In this document: piece by piece, positions 23,927-34,142 of the stretch
How positions within the stretch are numbered: position 1 is the first letter of the stretch
Layout of the letters: each line of letters begins with the position of its first letter
Origin: Bacteroides sp.
Lineage (GTDB): Bacteria; Bacteroidota; Bacteroidia; Bacteroidales; Muribaculaceae
Length of the DNA: 64,000 bases
NCBI GenBank assembly: GCA_014802015.1
Contig: JAAVDB010000017.1
Location: forward strand, 39,794 to 103,793
Direction: 5' to 3'
Translations under genes and position numbers: made by a program
Notes under the pieces: model-generated
What the model was told of the DNA's origin: nothing
Databases searched by the model: none
What the model saw: only the letters and a program-made list of their open reading frames with translations

Positions 23927-26683
23927 TTATATCTTGAGATTGAGCTCCATACCGAAATATGGCGAGGAATAGCGACGTACGGTGACACCGTAGCGTTCAT
24001 AGTCCGGCTCGATAGAGAGAATACGGTTGACGTACAGTGCCAGTCCTATGCGGTTGTTCCAGAATGATTTGGTCGCCTTTATATTGAAATTGGTGGCAAG
24101 GGGCACTGTGACACGCTCGAACGCCGAGTCACTGTAACGCCTCAGCAACTGACTGAGATACGGGTCGTCCCGGTCAGCGGTCGTATAGGCATGAAGGTCA
24201 CCGTCCGGATCGACATAATGGGTGGGCACTCCGTCACGCCACAAGGTCTGACGCGAGGTAAACCATTGATTCTGCACCGCTATCGAGAAGTTGAGATTAA
24301 GACGAGGAATGTCGGTGTCAAACATCACGTTGGTATTGAAACTGCGATAGATGCTGCCGTCGACATCATCATAGAGACCTATGTATTGGAGAATATTATT
24401 GTTGACAACGACCGATGGTGCGTACCAGAGATCCTGACTGTTGTTGTTGACGGTGCGGAAATATGCGCCGTTGACCGTGACACGGGTCTTGAGCGAGGGG
24501 ATGCGTCGCGAGCGGAAGGTGTACTCGATACCCTCCTTGCGGGTACGGCTACCGTTGGTGATACGGCTGCGTACTCCCTGATAAGTCTTGACCGTATACG
24601 GAAGTTCTTCGATAAACGGAGCGCGGTCAACAGCGTATGGATCAAAGGCCGAAGCGTCATAACGGTTGTAAGTGTAACGATGCACATCACCCGAGTGGCG
24701 GAAACCATCCTTCATATCCTCGCGGAAATATGTCACCGACAGCCGGTTGTCACGCCACGACACGTCGGCACGAACCTCCCATTTGAAATTGCGGGCGGCC
24801 CTCAGATCGAAATTGGTCATGTCCTCGATGTATGTCATCACATTCATCGTCCTGTAGGCCTCATCGGTATGGTAATAGTTTAGCTGCTCGAAGTCAGAAT
24901 AGATTCTGTCGGGATAGAGATAGGCAGCGACAGGCATCTTGGTGTGCCAGCCGAATCCTCCTGACAATTCGCAGGTGACAGCTTGGCCACGGAGATAGAA
25001 CGGAGCCGCCATCCAGATGGCCGTGACACGCGGATCAAAGTAAGGTGTGCCGCTGAGGGCGTAGCGTGAATCGAGATTCAGCAACTGTGTGTGACGCACT
25101 CCTGTCGTAAGTGTGACGGTGTGCAGTCCGGCATGAAGCGCGGCACGGTTTTCGATATAGGACGAGATCTGCTGCATGGCCGGAATGTCGCTGTAAGCGC
25201 GCGGGCGGGTATTGTTGCCGGCGGTCAGCGGACGGGTGATGTCATAGACCGGGCCCGCACCATAGTTCTTGCTCATATTCCACTCGATGCCGGCGCGCAG
25301 TTCATCAGTAAGATTACCGGCCGTGGCACGGAATGATGATGAGATCTTTGTAAATGCAGTAAAGGGCTTGCCGTAGACATCATAGTCGGCGAGATAAAGC
25401 ATCGGTAAATAACCGACATAGTTGCTGCCTGGCTCGGTCGAGACCGGAAGAGGCATTATGCGCGAAGGAGCCACATGTTTCTGCTGATGCAGCTGCTCGT
25501 CGGCATAACTGACACCGGCAGTGGCATTGAGTTCCCGCAGAAATTTCTTTTCGACCGGCCGGTAGAGTAATGTATTGTTCCAGCGCACAGAGTGGTTGTC
25601 GGTGCGGTAAATGTCAATCGTATTGTTGACAGTGAGATCCGGGTCTTCGCTGTCGCGCTCAAACGTGCCGGAATAACTGAGGGCCGAGTTCCATGTGAGT
25701 GTATGCCCGGTCGTATTCCACCTCTTGTCGCTGCGTACCGATGCGGTGACACGTTGATAATTCTCACGATTGTTGCGCGGATCTATTTTAGCATCGAGAT
25801 AGTCTGCTCCGACATTGACTATCCATGACGGCGTCAGTGAAAAACCTTTGCCTATATAGAACAGCTGGCTCTGTGTGTCAGCCTTGAAACGTGCCTCCAG
25901 ACGTGACACACCTTTCTTGCGTTTGATGTTGACAAGGCCGGATGTAAGTTCGCCGTACTCTACCGAAGGTATGCCGCGGATTATCTCTACCGATTCGATG
26001 TCGTCCGTCGACATCGAGCGCATGTCCACTCCTTTGCCTACCGAGACACGTCCTGACTGCCCGCTGTCGGGTGTGGTGAGCATCTGTGCGTCAGTGTTGA
26101 CGGGCACACCGTCCACGACAAACGAGGTGCCGAGCGAGGCGGTGGCATAATCATCCGTAGGTGTGATGCCCGAGGCCTGACGGAGGGTGATAACGTTGAC
26201 CGATCCCATCTCAGGATCATGCGACACACCACCGGGCAACAGTTCGAGCAGATCGGAAAAACTCGACGGCTGGAGATGTTTCATGGCCGTGGTGTCGATC
26301 AACGAGGCACTTGTCGCATTATGTGACTCACGCGCGGTGACCACTACTTCAGTGAGAGGTTCTGCGGGAGTGACAGATATTATGCACTCTGTCTGTCCCT
26401 GCAATGAAACCGTCTGACGATATGGTTTATAGCCGACAAGTGTGACATCCACTTTAAATGTTCCGTCCGTAACGGGCACCGACAGATTACCGTTTATATC
26501 GGTATTACCACCGTACAACCGTCCGTCGGTTGAAGACGCAAGGGTGACCGCGGCAAATTCAAGAGCGGCTCCGGTCTCAGAGTCACGGACGCTGAACGTC
26601 ACATCGGCAAAAGCCCGCATCAGATTGACACTGACGAGGGTAAATGCGATGATTGTAAATATGCGACTGGTTGATCGGTTCAT
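23927..26683 (-). CDS. TonB-dependent receptor, 918 aa
   Basis: Start ATG 26683 (MNRSTSRIFTIIAFTLVSV) gives a proper signal peptide. Then come a carboxypeptidase-regulatory-like domain (FSVRDSETGAALEFAAVTL), a plug domain (SDLLELLPGG, IESVEIIRGIPSVEYGELTS) and a 22-strand barrel. It takes up a ligand across the outer membrane using TonB. No SusD gene is adjacent; the partners are DUF4876- and DUF6850-like proteins and an ABC exporter, so this is not a classical glycan locus. The ligand could be a metal complex, cofactor or peptide. Confidence 0.9.
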   Translation of the reverse strand: MNRSTSRIFTIIAFTLVSVNLMRAFADVTFSVRDSETGAALEFAAVTLASSTDGRLYGGNTDINGNLSVPVTDGTFKVDVTLVGYKPYRQTVSLQGQTECIISVTPAEPLTEVVVTARESHNATSASLIDTTAMKHLQPSSFSDLLELLPGGVSHDPEMGSVNVITLRQASGITPTDDYATASLGTSFVVDGVPVNTDAQMLTTPDSGQSGRVSVGKGVDMRSMSTDDIESVEIIRGIPSVEYGELTSGLVNIKRKKGVSRLEARFKADTQSQLFYIGKGFSLTPSWIVNVGADYLDAKIDPRNNRENYQRVTASVRSDKRWNTTGHTLTWNSALSYSGTFERDSEDPDLTVNNTIDIYRTDNHSVRWNNTLLYRPVEKKFLRELNATAGVSYADEQLHQQKHVAPSRIMPLPVSTEPGSNYVGYLPMLYLADYDVYGKPFTAFTKISSSFRATAGNLTDELRAGIEWNMSKNYGAGPVYDITRPLTAGNNTRPRAYSDIPAMQQISSYIENRAALHAGLHTVTLTTGVRHTQLLNLDSRYALSGTPYFDPRVTAIWMAAPFYLRGQAVTCELSGGFGWHTKMPVAAYLYPDRIYSDFEQLNYYHTDEAYRTMNVMTYIEDMTNFDLRAARNFKWEVRADVSWRDNRLSVTYFREDMKDGFRHSGDVHRYTYNRYDASAFDPYAVDRAPFIEELPYTVKTYQGVRSRITNGSRTRKEGIEYTFRSRRIPSLKTRVTVNGAYFRTVNNNSQDLWYAPSVVVNNNILQYIGLYDDVDGSIYRSFNTNVMFDTDIPRLNLNFSIAVQNQWFTSRQTLWRDGVPTHYVDPDGDLHAYTTADRDDPYLSQLLRRYSDSAFERVTVPLATNFNIKATKSFWNNRIGLALYVNRILSIEPDYERYGVTVRRYSSPYFGMELNLKI

Positions 26684-26725
26684 CTTGCAGCTATCGGGTA
26701 TCAAAGACACCTTTTTTCGACACTG

Positions 26726-26733
26726 CAAAATTA
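26726..26733 (-). promoter_or_regulatory. -7 box of the TonB receptor operon
   Basis: TAATTTTG on the minus strand, 42 nt before the ATG at 26683. The six genes down to 18277 have gaps of at most 26 bp and no internal terminator. Confidence 0.65.
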
Positions 26734-26902
26734 CCGGTTAGCCCGTCGGTAGGAAATAATCATTTTTAAGTAAAAAATGATGTAAAAATCATCCGCCAAT
26801 ACCTATTTTCAGTGTATTATTAAATATGGTATGATGAGAAAAACGACATTATTGTATTGTTTCGTCTCGGCTCACATTCTGAATTATTCAAGAAATAGAA
26901 AA

Positions 26903-26937
26903 ACAGAGAGCATTTCCGTGTGCGAAATGCTCTCTGT
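26903..26937 (-). terminator. Terminator after the M3 peptidase gene
   Basis: Stem ACAGAGAGCATTTC (26903-26916) with GAAATGCTCTCTGT (26924-26937), 7-nt loop, T-rich tail on the minus strand. Confidence 0.9.
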
Positions 26938-26963
26938 CTTTTATTCAGGCTTATAGTCTGTAA

Positions 26964-29096
26964 TCAATCGTGGCGGTTGAGATCCTTGGTCGGGAGTGTG
27001 GTGGTCGGTGTGATGCCGTCACGCTTGAGGAGGGCATCGATGGTAGCGTCGTGTCCGCGGAAACGGCGGTAGAGCTCGGCGGGATCGACAGTACCACCGG
27101 GTGTGAGGATATTGGCGCGGAACGAGTCGGCCGTCTCGCGATCAAAGATGCCATGCTCCTTGAAGTGAGCGAACGCATCGGCGTCAAGTACCTCAGCCCA
27201 CTTGTAACCGTAATAACCTGCGGCATAACCACCTGCAAATATATGGCTGAATGTGGGGGCGAAGAGCATGCCTTCGATCGGTGCGAATGTGGCGACTGAC
27301 TCGGTAGCGTCAATCTCAAACTTCACGGGATCGTCGACAGGCGCGGTGATTGAGTGCCATGCCATGTCGAGCATGCCGAAACTGAGCTGACGCAGACAGG
27401 AGTAAGCGGCTCCGAACTGTGACGAGGCTATGAGACGGTTGACCAGCTCGGCGGGAATTGAATCGCCGGTCTGATAGTGGCGGGCAAATCCGTCAAGAAA
27501 TTCCTTCTCGGTGAGGTAGTTTTCGTTAAACTGCGAGGGGAGCTCGACAAAGTCGCGACGCACATTGGTACCTGTAAGCGAGGCGTATGTGTTGCGGGTG
27601 AGCAGACCGTGAAGGGCGTGTCCGAACTCATGGAGGAATGTCTGAACCTCATCGGGCGTGAGCAGCGAAGGCTTGGTGTCGGTCGGCTTTGTGAAATTCA
27701 TCACGATCGATACATGCGGACGCGAATCCTTGCCGTCAGCATCGATCCACTGCGACTTGAAGTCAGTCATCCACGCACCCGAGCGCTTGCTGGCACGCGG
27801 GAAGAAGTCTGTGTATATGACTCCGAGATAGCTGCCGTCACGATCCTTGACATCGAAAGCGGTGACCTCGGGGTGATAGACGGGTATGTCGGGATTCTTC
27901 TCGAATGTCACGCCATAGAGTTTGGTGGCAAGGCCGAAGACTCCGTCAATCACGTTGTTAAGCTCGAAGTAAGGGCGCATCTCCTCCTCGTCATACGAGT
28001 ATTTGGCGTTTCGAAGTTTATTGGAATAATAGCTGTAGTCCCACGGTTTCAGCTCCATCGGACGTCCCTCCAGTTCAGAGGCGTAAGCATTGAGCTCGGC
28101 CATCTCGTTTTTAAGCGCCGGGAGGTAGGCGTCACGCAGTGAGTTGAGAAGATTATATACATTCTCCGGCTTGGAAGCCATCGTCGTTTCGAGCGAGTAG
28201 TCAGCGTATGACTTGTAGCCGAGCAACTTGGCAAGCTGCATACGTGTCTCGGCTATCTCCTTGAGTACGGGAATGTTATTATATTCGCCCTTGGAGTTGC
28301 GGCTGTTGTAGAGACGATACATCTTCTCGCGCAGGTCGCGGCGTGAACTGTTCTTCATGAATGAAGAGTAGACCGGGGCATCGAGTGTGAAGAGATATTC
28401 CCCGTCACGACCCTCCTCCTTGGCGGCAAGTGCGGCCGCCTCGATAGAACTCTCGGTGAGACCGGCCAGGTCATCGGCAGTCAGCCATATCTTATAGGTG
28501 TTGAGTTCCTTCAGCACATTCTGTCCGAAGATAGTGGTCAGCTCGCTCAGGCGGCTCGACAGACGGCTGTAGGTCTCGCGGTCGGCACCTTCGAGCAGAG
28601 CGCCGTTGCGCGAGAACGATTCGTAGGTACGTTGCAGCAGCATACGGTCCTCGGGAGTCAGATCGAATGAATCGGCATTGTCATAAACCGACTTGATGCG
28701 TTTCCACAATCCCTCGTTGAGAGATATTGATGTGGAGTAATCGGACAGGCGCGGAGTGACACGCATGGACAGCTCCATCAGCGCATCATCACTGAGTGAC
28801 GACTGGAGGGGATAGAACACGTTGAGCACGCGGTCAAGTTCACGCCCCGAATGTTCGAGCGCGACGATAGTGTTTTGAAATGTCGGAGCCTCGGGATTGT
28901 TCACGATGTCGTCCACCGCCTGTAGACCGAGCTTGATGCCGCGGTCGATAGCCGGCTCATAATGCGAGATGTCGATACGGTCGAATGGAGCTGTGCCGTG
29001 AGGTGTGGCCGTGAACTCCTCGAAGAATGGATTCTGAGCTTGTGTCATAACTGTTGTGGCGACGGCTACAGCTGCCGTCAGAAGTGATTTACGCAC
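26964..29096 (-). CDS. dcp: M3 family oligopeptidase (dipeptidyl carboxypeptidase type), 710 aa
   Basis: A signal peptide (MRKSLLTAAVAVATTVMTQA) places it in the periplasm. The zinc motif HEFGHALHG (about residue 490) with the downstream FVELPSQFNENY Glu is complete. FTKPTDTKPSLLTPDEVQTF and the tail motif RFRGHDATIDALL match M3A enzymes. It removes C-terminal dipeptides from short peptides. The start is 28 bp from the TPR gene upstream, so they may be cotranscribed. Confidence 0.92.
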   Translation of the reverse strand: MRKSLLTAAVAVATTVMTQAQNPFFEEFTATPHGTAPFDRIDISHYEPAIDRGIKLGLQAVDDIVNNPEAPTFQNTIVALEHSGRELDRVLNVFYPLQSSLSDDALMELSMRVTPRLSDYSTSISLNEGLWKRIKSVYDNADSFDLTPEDRMLLQRTYESFSRNGALLEGADRETYSRLSSRLSELTTIFGQNVLKELNTYKIWLTADDLAGLTESSIEAAALAAKEEGRDGEYLFTLDAPVYSSFMKNSSRRDLREKMYRLYNSRNSKGEYNNIPVLKEIAETRMQLAKLLGYKSYADYSLETTMASKPENVYNLLNSLRDAYLPALKNEMAELNAYASELEGRPMELKPWDYSYYSNKLRNAKYSYDEEEMRPYFELNNVIDGVFGLATKLYGVTFEKNPDIPVYHPEVTAFDVKDRDGSYLGVIYTDFFPRASKRSGAWMTDFKSQWIDADGKDSRPHVSIVMNFTKPTDTKPSLLTPDEVQTFLHEFGHALHGLLTRNTYASLTGTNVRRDFVELPSQFNENYLTEKEFLDGFARHYQTGDSIPAELVNRLIASSQFGAAYSCLRQLSFGMLDMAWHSITAPVDDPVKFEIDATESVATFAPIEGMLFAPTFSHIFAGGYAAGYYGYKWAEVLDADAFAHFKEHGIFDRETADSFRANILTPGGTVDPAELYRRFRGHDATIDALLKRDGITPTTTLPTKDLNRHD

Positions 29097-29124
29097 GAGT
29101 TTATAGATTTAAATATTAAATTAA

Positions 29125-31329
29125 TCACGGTTGTGCCGTCCGGCTTGATTCAATAGCCTTGTCGGTGACTATCGCTGTCAGATGCGGATCTACCTGACCG
29201 AACGCCGTAATCGTGCCACGGTCTTCGCCAAGTATCCGCATGAAGCGGTCAATGTCTCCATCCATCGCCTTGATGGCCTCGGCATAATGGTCAGCCGCCT
29301 CGCCGGGGTGACCGGTGAGCAGACTGAGGTGGCCGGCGTTGATATAGTCGTTCGGGCGCGGGGACGCGGCGGCAAGCAGTGTGGCGGTGTACTTCACGCA
29401 ACGGTCATAATCACCGTCGAGGAGCGTACACCATGCGAGGGCCCGGGTAGCCTTCTCGTTGCCCGAACCGAGAAATTCGGCCTTGAAGAGGTATTGCAAC
29501 GCCTCATCATAACGGCGCAACTTGACGAGAGACAGTCCTATGTTTAGTGCCAGTCCCACATCATCAGGTCGCTCCTCGGCCAGACGGCGGTAGCAGTCGA
29601 GAGCCTGCTGCCAGTGACCGAGCATGCGGTGACACCAGGCCAGGCGGCGTATGGTCCAGCGGCTTGTCGAGTCAAGCATATCGGCCTGCTCGTAATGGCG
29701 CAGGGCCGCCCCGATGTTGCCGAGCGACTGCTCGCAGTAACCCATCTTCTGACAGATGGCGGCCGTCGGGGCTGTCATCGACGACAGGCGCCGGAACACA
29801 TCGAGTGCATCGGCGTAATATCCGCGCCGGAAGTAAAACTCCGCTATCACCATCAGCGTGTCGGCATCGTCAAACTCAGCCTCAAGTGCCGGGATAGCGG
29901 GTATATTGAGTCCGACGGCAAAGGGGTCGGTAAACTCGCCCTTGCGTCTGAACAGTTTGAAGAATCGGTAGAGATTGCGCACATAATTGGTGGCAAGTTC
30001 CTCACGGCCGGGAGTACGTCCGCCGGCCCCGGCCATGCGCACGGCATCAAGCTGCTCGCTCTGCATTCTCAGCTGTGACAGCATCATGTCGCGTTGGGCC
30101 GCAGGTATCTGACTCAGCGACAGCGCTATGGAATACTTATCATTGTCACAGAACATCGGAGCGGACCCTATCACCTCGATCAGCGCATTCAGTTCCGGCT
30201 CGTCACCTACCGCTATCTGTGAATGTGACGGATGAAACGGCATGAACCAATTGGCAATGTCATTGAAGAACGAGAACGTCTTGAGTTTGCCGAATGTCGC
30301 CATCATCACGTCAGCACCATCCTCCTGCAACTCCTGCAATTCTCTGAGGCGGTCACCGACGCCTGACTTCTCAAGCATCTCGGCCCACTCGGGATTCTCC
30401 TCTATGGCATCCGGATCGACAGGCATATCCTTGAGTTTTTCAATCTCGGGACGCAGCTTCATCATCTCGGGCATCACCTCATCGTTGAATTTACGGGTGA
30501 TGCGCTCGGTGTCACGCGACCGTACGAACTGCATCGTGGCCATGCGCACATCACGTGTCCATGACGGCATGTCCTTAATGGCAGCCAATCGGTTGCGGAG
30601 GCGTGCCGACATAGCCCTGTGGCGATAGAGCCACATAGCCACAAGCAGACCGCACAGCGCCCTGACAGACACATCGGCATCGTCCGAGGCATACATATCC
30701 ATCAGCAACAGCATCCTGCGCTCATCATACATCTCCATCAGTCCGAGCGTCACGGCACCGGTCATCAGCGCCTTGAAGTATTGAGGCAGACTGCGGTCAG
30801 ACATCGCATCGGCAAGAGCGGACACCTCGGGGGCCGTGAGAGGATAAGCGGTCCACACACGGTTGAACAGACGCTTCTCAAGCTGCTCCGTACGGTCGGT
30901 AAACTCGCGCACGGCATGCTCGGGATTCTCAGCCAGGGCAGCCAGCGACAGGCGCTGCGTCACCTTTCTGTACTCATCAAGAAGTGTGGTCAGCTGATCC
31001 GACGCCGACATCTGCTCATAACGCAGGGTGTTGAAATAAAGCGTCGGGGCATCCTTGACCCTGATGGTGCGGCACATGGCGTCAACAAGCGATCGCACGC
31101 CCTCGGCCAACTCCGAGTGCGCATCGCCAAGGCCTGGATCGGGTAACCCCTGCAACGCGTAGGTGGTCATGTAGCCGTAGCCCTGACGCAGACGATCCAC
31201 TTCGGCCGCATAGCGCGTAAGTTCGGGATAGGCCGCCACCGCGTTGTCAAGCACCCTGAAAGCCGCACTCATGCGGCCCTCGGTGAGAAAAGTCTCTATA
31301 TCGTCAAATAGTTTGATATTATCGTTCAT
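29125..31329 (-). CDS. Large TPR-repeat protein, 734 aa
   Basis: The C-terminal third holds TPR repeats (YYADALDVFRRLSSM, GNIGAALRHYEQADML, GHWQQALDCYRRLAEERPDD, RYDEALQYLFKAEFLG). The N-terminal two thirds are helical and unrecognised. There is no signal peptide, so it is cytoplasmic. It starts a probable two-gene transcript with dcp. Role unknown; likely a scaffold for protein contacts. Confidence 0.8.
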   Translation of the reverse strand: MNDNIKLFDDIETFLTEGRMSAAFRVLDNAVAAYPELTRYAAEVDRLRQGYGYMTTYALQGLPDPGLGDAHSELAEGVRSLVDAMCRTIRVKDAPTLYFNTLRYEQMSASDQLTTLLDEYRKVTQRLSLAALAENPEHAVREFTDRTEQLEKRLFNRVWTAYPLTAPEVSALADAMSDRSLPQYFKALMTGAVTLGLMEMYDERRMLLLMDMYASDDADVSVRALCGLLVAMWLYRHRAMSARLRNRLAAIKDMPSWTRDVRMATMQFVRSRDTERITRKFNDEVMPEMMKLRPEIEKLKDMPVDPDAIEENPEWAEMLEKSGVGDRLRELQELQEDGADVMMATFGKLKTFSFFNDIANWFMPFHPSHSQIAVGDEPELNALIEVIGSAPMFCDNDKYSIALSLSQIPAAQRDMMLSQLRMQSEQLDAVRMAGAGGRTPGREELATNYVRNLYRFFKLFRRKGEFTDPFAVGLNIPAIPALEAEFDDADTLMVIAEFYFRRGYYADALDVFRRLSSMTAPTAAICQKMGYCEQSLGNIGAALRHYEQADMLDSTSRWTIRRLAWCHRMLGHWQQALDCYRRLAEERPDDVGLALNIGLSLVKLRRYDEALQYLFKAEFLGSGNEKATRALAWCTLLDGDYDRCVKYTATLLAAASPRPNDYINAGHLSLLTGHPGEAADHYAEAIKAMDGDIDRFMRILGEDRGTITAFGQVDPHLTAIVTDKAIESSRTAQP

Positions 31330-31345
31330 GGTAATATGTTCAGTG

Positions 31346-31353
31346 CAAATTTA
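31346..31353 (-). promoter_or_regulatory. -7 box of the TPR-dcp transcript
   Basis: TAAATTTG on the minus strand, 16 nt before the ATG at 31329. Confidence 0.65.
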
Positions 31354-31483
31354 CAATAAACCGTGCAAACATCGTGCCAAAGAACGTGAAAAATCAGTAA
31401 TTATCACAAGCGTTTGTAGCGTCCGATCGCAGATTTTAACGTTCATTTTAGTTTCACCACATAGATATTCAGCGATTTTTCAC

Positions 31484-31491
31484 TAAATTTG
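31484..31491 (+). promoter_or_regulatory. -7 box of the dxr operon
   Basis: TAAATTTG, 23 nt before the ATG at 31515; divergent from the TPR promoter. Confidence 0.7.
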
Positions 31492-31514
31492 CCGATTGAT
31501 AAACCAAGTCATTT

Positions 31515-32687
31515 ATGCCCCACAACATAGCAGTGCTTGGCTCCACGGGGTCAATAGGCACTCAGACTCTTGACATTATCTCACAGTTTCCCGACCGGTT
31601 CAAGGCCGTAGTGCTCGCCGCAGGCAGCAATGTCGACCTGCTCATAAGCCAGGCCCGCACCCATCGGCCGGCCATCGCGATAATCGCTGACGAGAGCAAA
31701 TATGCAGCTCTGCATGAAGCCCTCGCACCCCTCGGCATCGAGACGGCGGCAGGCCGGCAGGCCCTCGCCGATGCGATGGAGCGCCCTGACTTTGACACCG
31801 TAGTGACCGCTACCGTCGGTTACAGCGGTCTGCTCCCGACCATCCGCGCCATCCGCGCCGGCAAGCAGATAGCTCTCGCCAACAAGGAGACCCTTGTCGT
31901 GGCCGGAGAACTCGTTACCCGTCTGCTGCACGAATCCACATCGACTGTGATCCCGGTCGACTCCGAACACTCGGCCATCTACCAGTGTCTGAAAGGCGAG
32001 GATCCCGCCACGATAAAAAAACTCATCATTACGGCCTCGGGAGGTCCTTTCCGCACATGGACATTCGAGCAAACCGCCAAGGTCACTGCCCGCGAGGCTC
32101 TCAAGCACCCACGCTGGCAGATGGGAGCCAAAATCACCATTGACTCGGCGACGATGCTCAACAAGGCGTTCGAGATCATCGAAGCCAGATGGCTGTTTGA
32201 CGTCACCCCCGACAAGATCGAGGCCGTCGTGCATCCGCAGTCAATCATTCACTCGATGGTAGAATACATTGACGGTGCGGTCAAGGCACAGCTCGGCATT
32301 CCCGACATGCACCTGCCGATACGCTATGCGCTGGGCGATGCCTCACGCCTCACATCAGGCGAACGGCCTCTCAGCCTGAGCGACTACGCGCAGCTGACGT
32401 TCGAGACACCCGATGCCGAGAAATTCCCCTGCCTGACACTCGCGCCTTACGCGCTGACACGCGGAGGCAACTCGGCATGTATCATCAATGCCGCCAACGA
32501 GGTAGCCGTAGCAGCGTTCCTGCATGACAAGCTATCGTTTCACGGCATCTACGACCTCATCACCGAGGCGCTCGATGCCATCCCGTATATCGCCGAGCCG
32601 ACTCTCGACGACTATGTAGCCACCCATCATGCCACAATCGAGTATGCTGAAAACGCTGCCCGTAAACATAAACCTCAATACGTCTGA
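31515..32687 (+). CDS. dxr: 1-deoxy-D-xylulose-5-phosphate reductoisomerase, 390 aa
   Basis: Makes 2-C-methyl-D-erythritol 4-phosphate from DXP with NADPH, the committed step of the MEP isoprenoid pathway. Seen: NADPH motif GSTGSIGTQTLDI at the start, ANKETLVVAG, metal and substrate sites VDSEHSAIYQCLKG and ASGGPFRTW, and IHSMVEYIDGAVKAQLG. Normal length. It is followed after 9 bp by rseP, a pairing common in bacteria. Confidence 0.97.
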   Translation: MPHNIAVLGSTGSIGTQTLDIISQFPDRFKAVVLAAGSNVDLLISQARTHRPAIAIIADESKYAALHEALAPLGIETAAGRQALADAMERPDFDTVVTATVGYSGLLPTIRAIRAGKQIALANKETLVVAGELVTRLLHESTSTVIPVDSEHSAIYQCLKGEDPATIKKLIITASGGPFRTWTFEQTAKVTAREALKHPRWQMGAKITIDSATMLNKAFEIIEARWLFDVTPDKIEAVVHPQSIIHSMVEYIDGAVKAQLGIPDMHLPIRYALGDASRLTSGERPLSLSDYAQLTFETPDAEKFPCLTLAPYALTRGGNSACIINAANEVAVAAFLHDKLSFHGIYDLITEALDAIPYIAEPTLDDYVATHHATIEYAENAARKHKPQYV

Positions 32688-32696
32688 CACACAAAA

Positions 32697-34133
32697 ATGG
32701 AATCAACTCTCATAAAAGCCCTGCAGTTTATCGTAGCATTGGCCTTTCTCGTGACCATTCACGAGTTCGGACATTACATCTTCGCACGCATATTCGGCAT
32801 TAAGGTCGACAAGTTCTACATGTTCTTCAATCCGCGTTTCAGTCTGCTGCGTTACGATCCGCGCACCAACCGTGTCGGACTGCTCGTACGTCAGGGTGAC
32901 GAGGAGAAAAAGACCGAGGACCGTCCGCTTATATCATTCTCGGTGGGTCGCCCCCATCCCGACACCAAGGGCAGCAAAAACTCATGGCGCGACACCATCT
33001 ACGGCATCGGCTGGATACCCCTCGGAGGATACTGCGCCATCAACGGCATGATCGACGAGACCAACACCAAGATGAGTGAGGAGACAAAACCCTGGGAGTT
33101 TCGCACCAAGCCGGCCTGGCAGCGACTGTTGGTAATGTTTGGCGGCGTACTCTTCAACTTCATCCTCGCCATCGCCATCTATGCCGGCATCGCAGCTCAC
33201 TGGGGCAGTAAATACATACCCTTTGACGTAGCGACCGAGGGATTTGACTTCGTGCCCGCGGCACAGAAGGCCGGATTCCGCAACGGTGACATTCCACTTA
33301 CGGCCGACGGTGTGAAACTCGATGCCGCCGACGGCGACTACATGATGCGCATGGTCGAGGCCAAGAACGTCACCGTGCTCCGCAACGGCAAGGACACCGT
33401 CAGCATCGCCATCCCCTCTGACTTCATATTCCGCCTCAACGACGACAAGGGCTTCATGGCATATCGTCTCCCCGTCTACATCGATCGCATTGTCCCCGGC
33501 GAGGCCGCAGCCAAAGCCGGACTCATGGAGGGTGACCATATCATAGCGGTCGACACGATAGCCACCCCCACGTTCACCGAACTCACTCCCGCTCTGGTCG
33601 AATATGCAGGCAAAGAGGTGAACATCACAGTCGAGCGTGACGGCAAGACTGTCACTCTCCCCGTCACACCCAATGAATACGGCAAACTCGGATTCCAGCT
33701 GCGACAGCTCACAGATGTCTACCCCCCCGTCACAATCGAATACGGTCTGCTTGCATCAATACCTAAAGGCTGGGAGATCGGCACATCGACACTCACCAAT
33801 TATGTCGGGTCGATGAAACACGTCTTTTCATCGGAGGGCGCGCAGAGCCTCGGCGGATTCGGCACCATCGCCAATATGTTCTCAGACCGCTGGAACTGGC
33901 TGTCGTTCTGGGAGATCACCGCATTCCTCTCTGTAGCGCTCGCGTTCATGAACATCATCCCCATCCCGGGCCTTGACGGCGGTCACATACTGTTCCTGTT
34001 CTGGGAAGTGATAACTCGCCGCAAGGTGCCTGAAAACGTACTCATCGCAGCGCAGTATGTAGGCATGGGATTCCTCCTGCTCCTGCTGCTATATGCCAAC
34101 GGCAACGACATATTCCGCGCATTCTTCAAGTAA
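32697..34133 (+). CDS. rseP: RIP-family site-2 metalloprotease, 478 aa
   Basis: Intramembrane zinc protease: HEFGH in the first helix (about residues 22-26), PDZ region in the middle (VPGEAAAKAGLMEGDHIIAV, about 265-285), and LDGGHILF in a C-terminal helix (about 425) supplying the third ligand Asp. Family members cut anti-sigma factors or signal-peptide remnants. At 478 aa it is longer than the E. coli protein because of an insert between the first helix and PDZ. It lies in the dxr operon. Confidence 0.94.
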   Translation: MESTLIKALQFIVALAFLVTIHEFGHYIFARIFGIKVDKFYMFFNPRFSLLRYDPRTNRVGLLVRQGDEEKKTEDRPLISFSVGRPHPDTKGSKNSWRDTIYGIGWIPLGGYCAINGMIDETNTKMSEETKPWEFRTKPAWQRLLVMFGGVLFNFILAIAIYAGIAAHWGSKYIPFDVATEGFDFVPAAQKAGFRNGDIPLTADGVKLDAADGDYMMRMVEAKNVTVLRNGKDTVSIAIPSDFIFRLNDDKGFMAYRLPVYIDRIVPGEAAAKAGLMEGDHIIAVDTIATPTFTELTPALVEYAGKEVNITVERDGKTVTLPVTPNEYGKLGFQLRQLTDVYPPVTIEYGLLASIPKGWEIGTSTLTNYVGSMKHVFSSEGAQSLGGFGTIANMFSDRWNWLSFWEITAFLSVALAFMNIIPIPGLDGGHILFLFWEVITRRKVPENVLIAAQYVGMGFLLLLLLYANGNDIFRAFFK

Positions 34134-34142
34134 CACATCTAT

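Noticed and set aside
24191..24883. 230-aa frame opposite the TonB receptor
   Set aside because: An antisense shadow of a GC-rich real gene, one of many such frames in the window; no start context or similarity.
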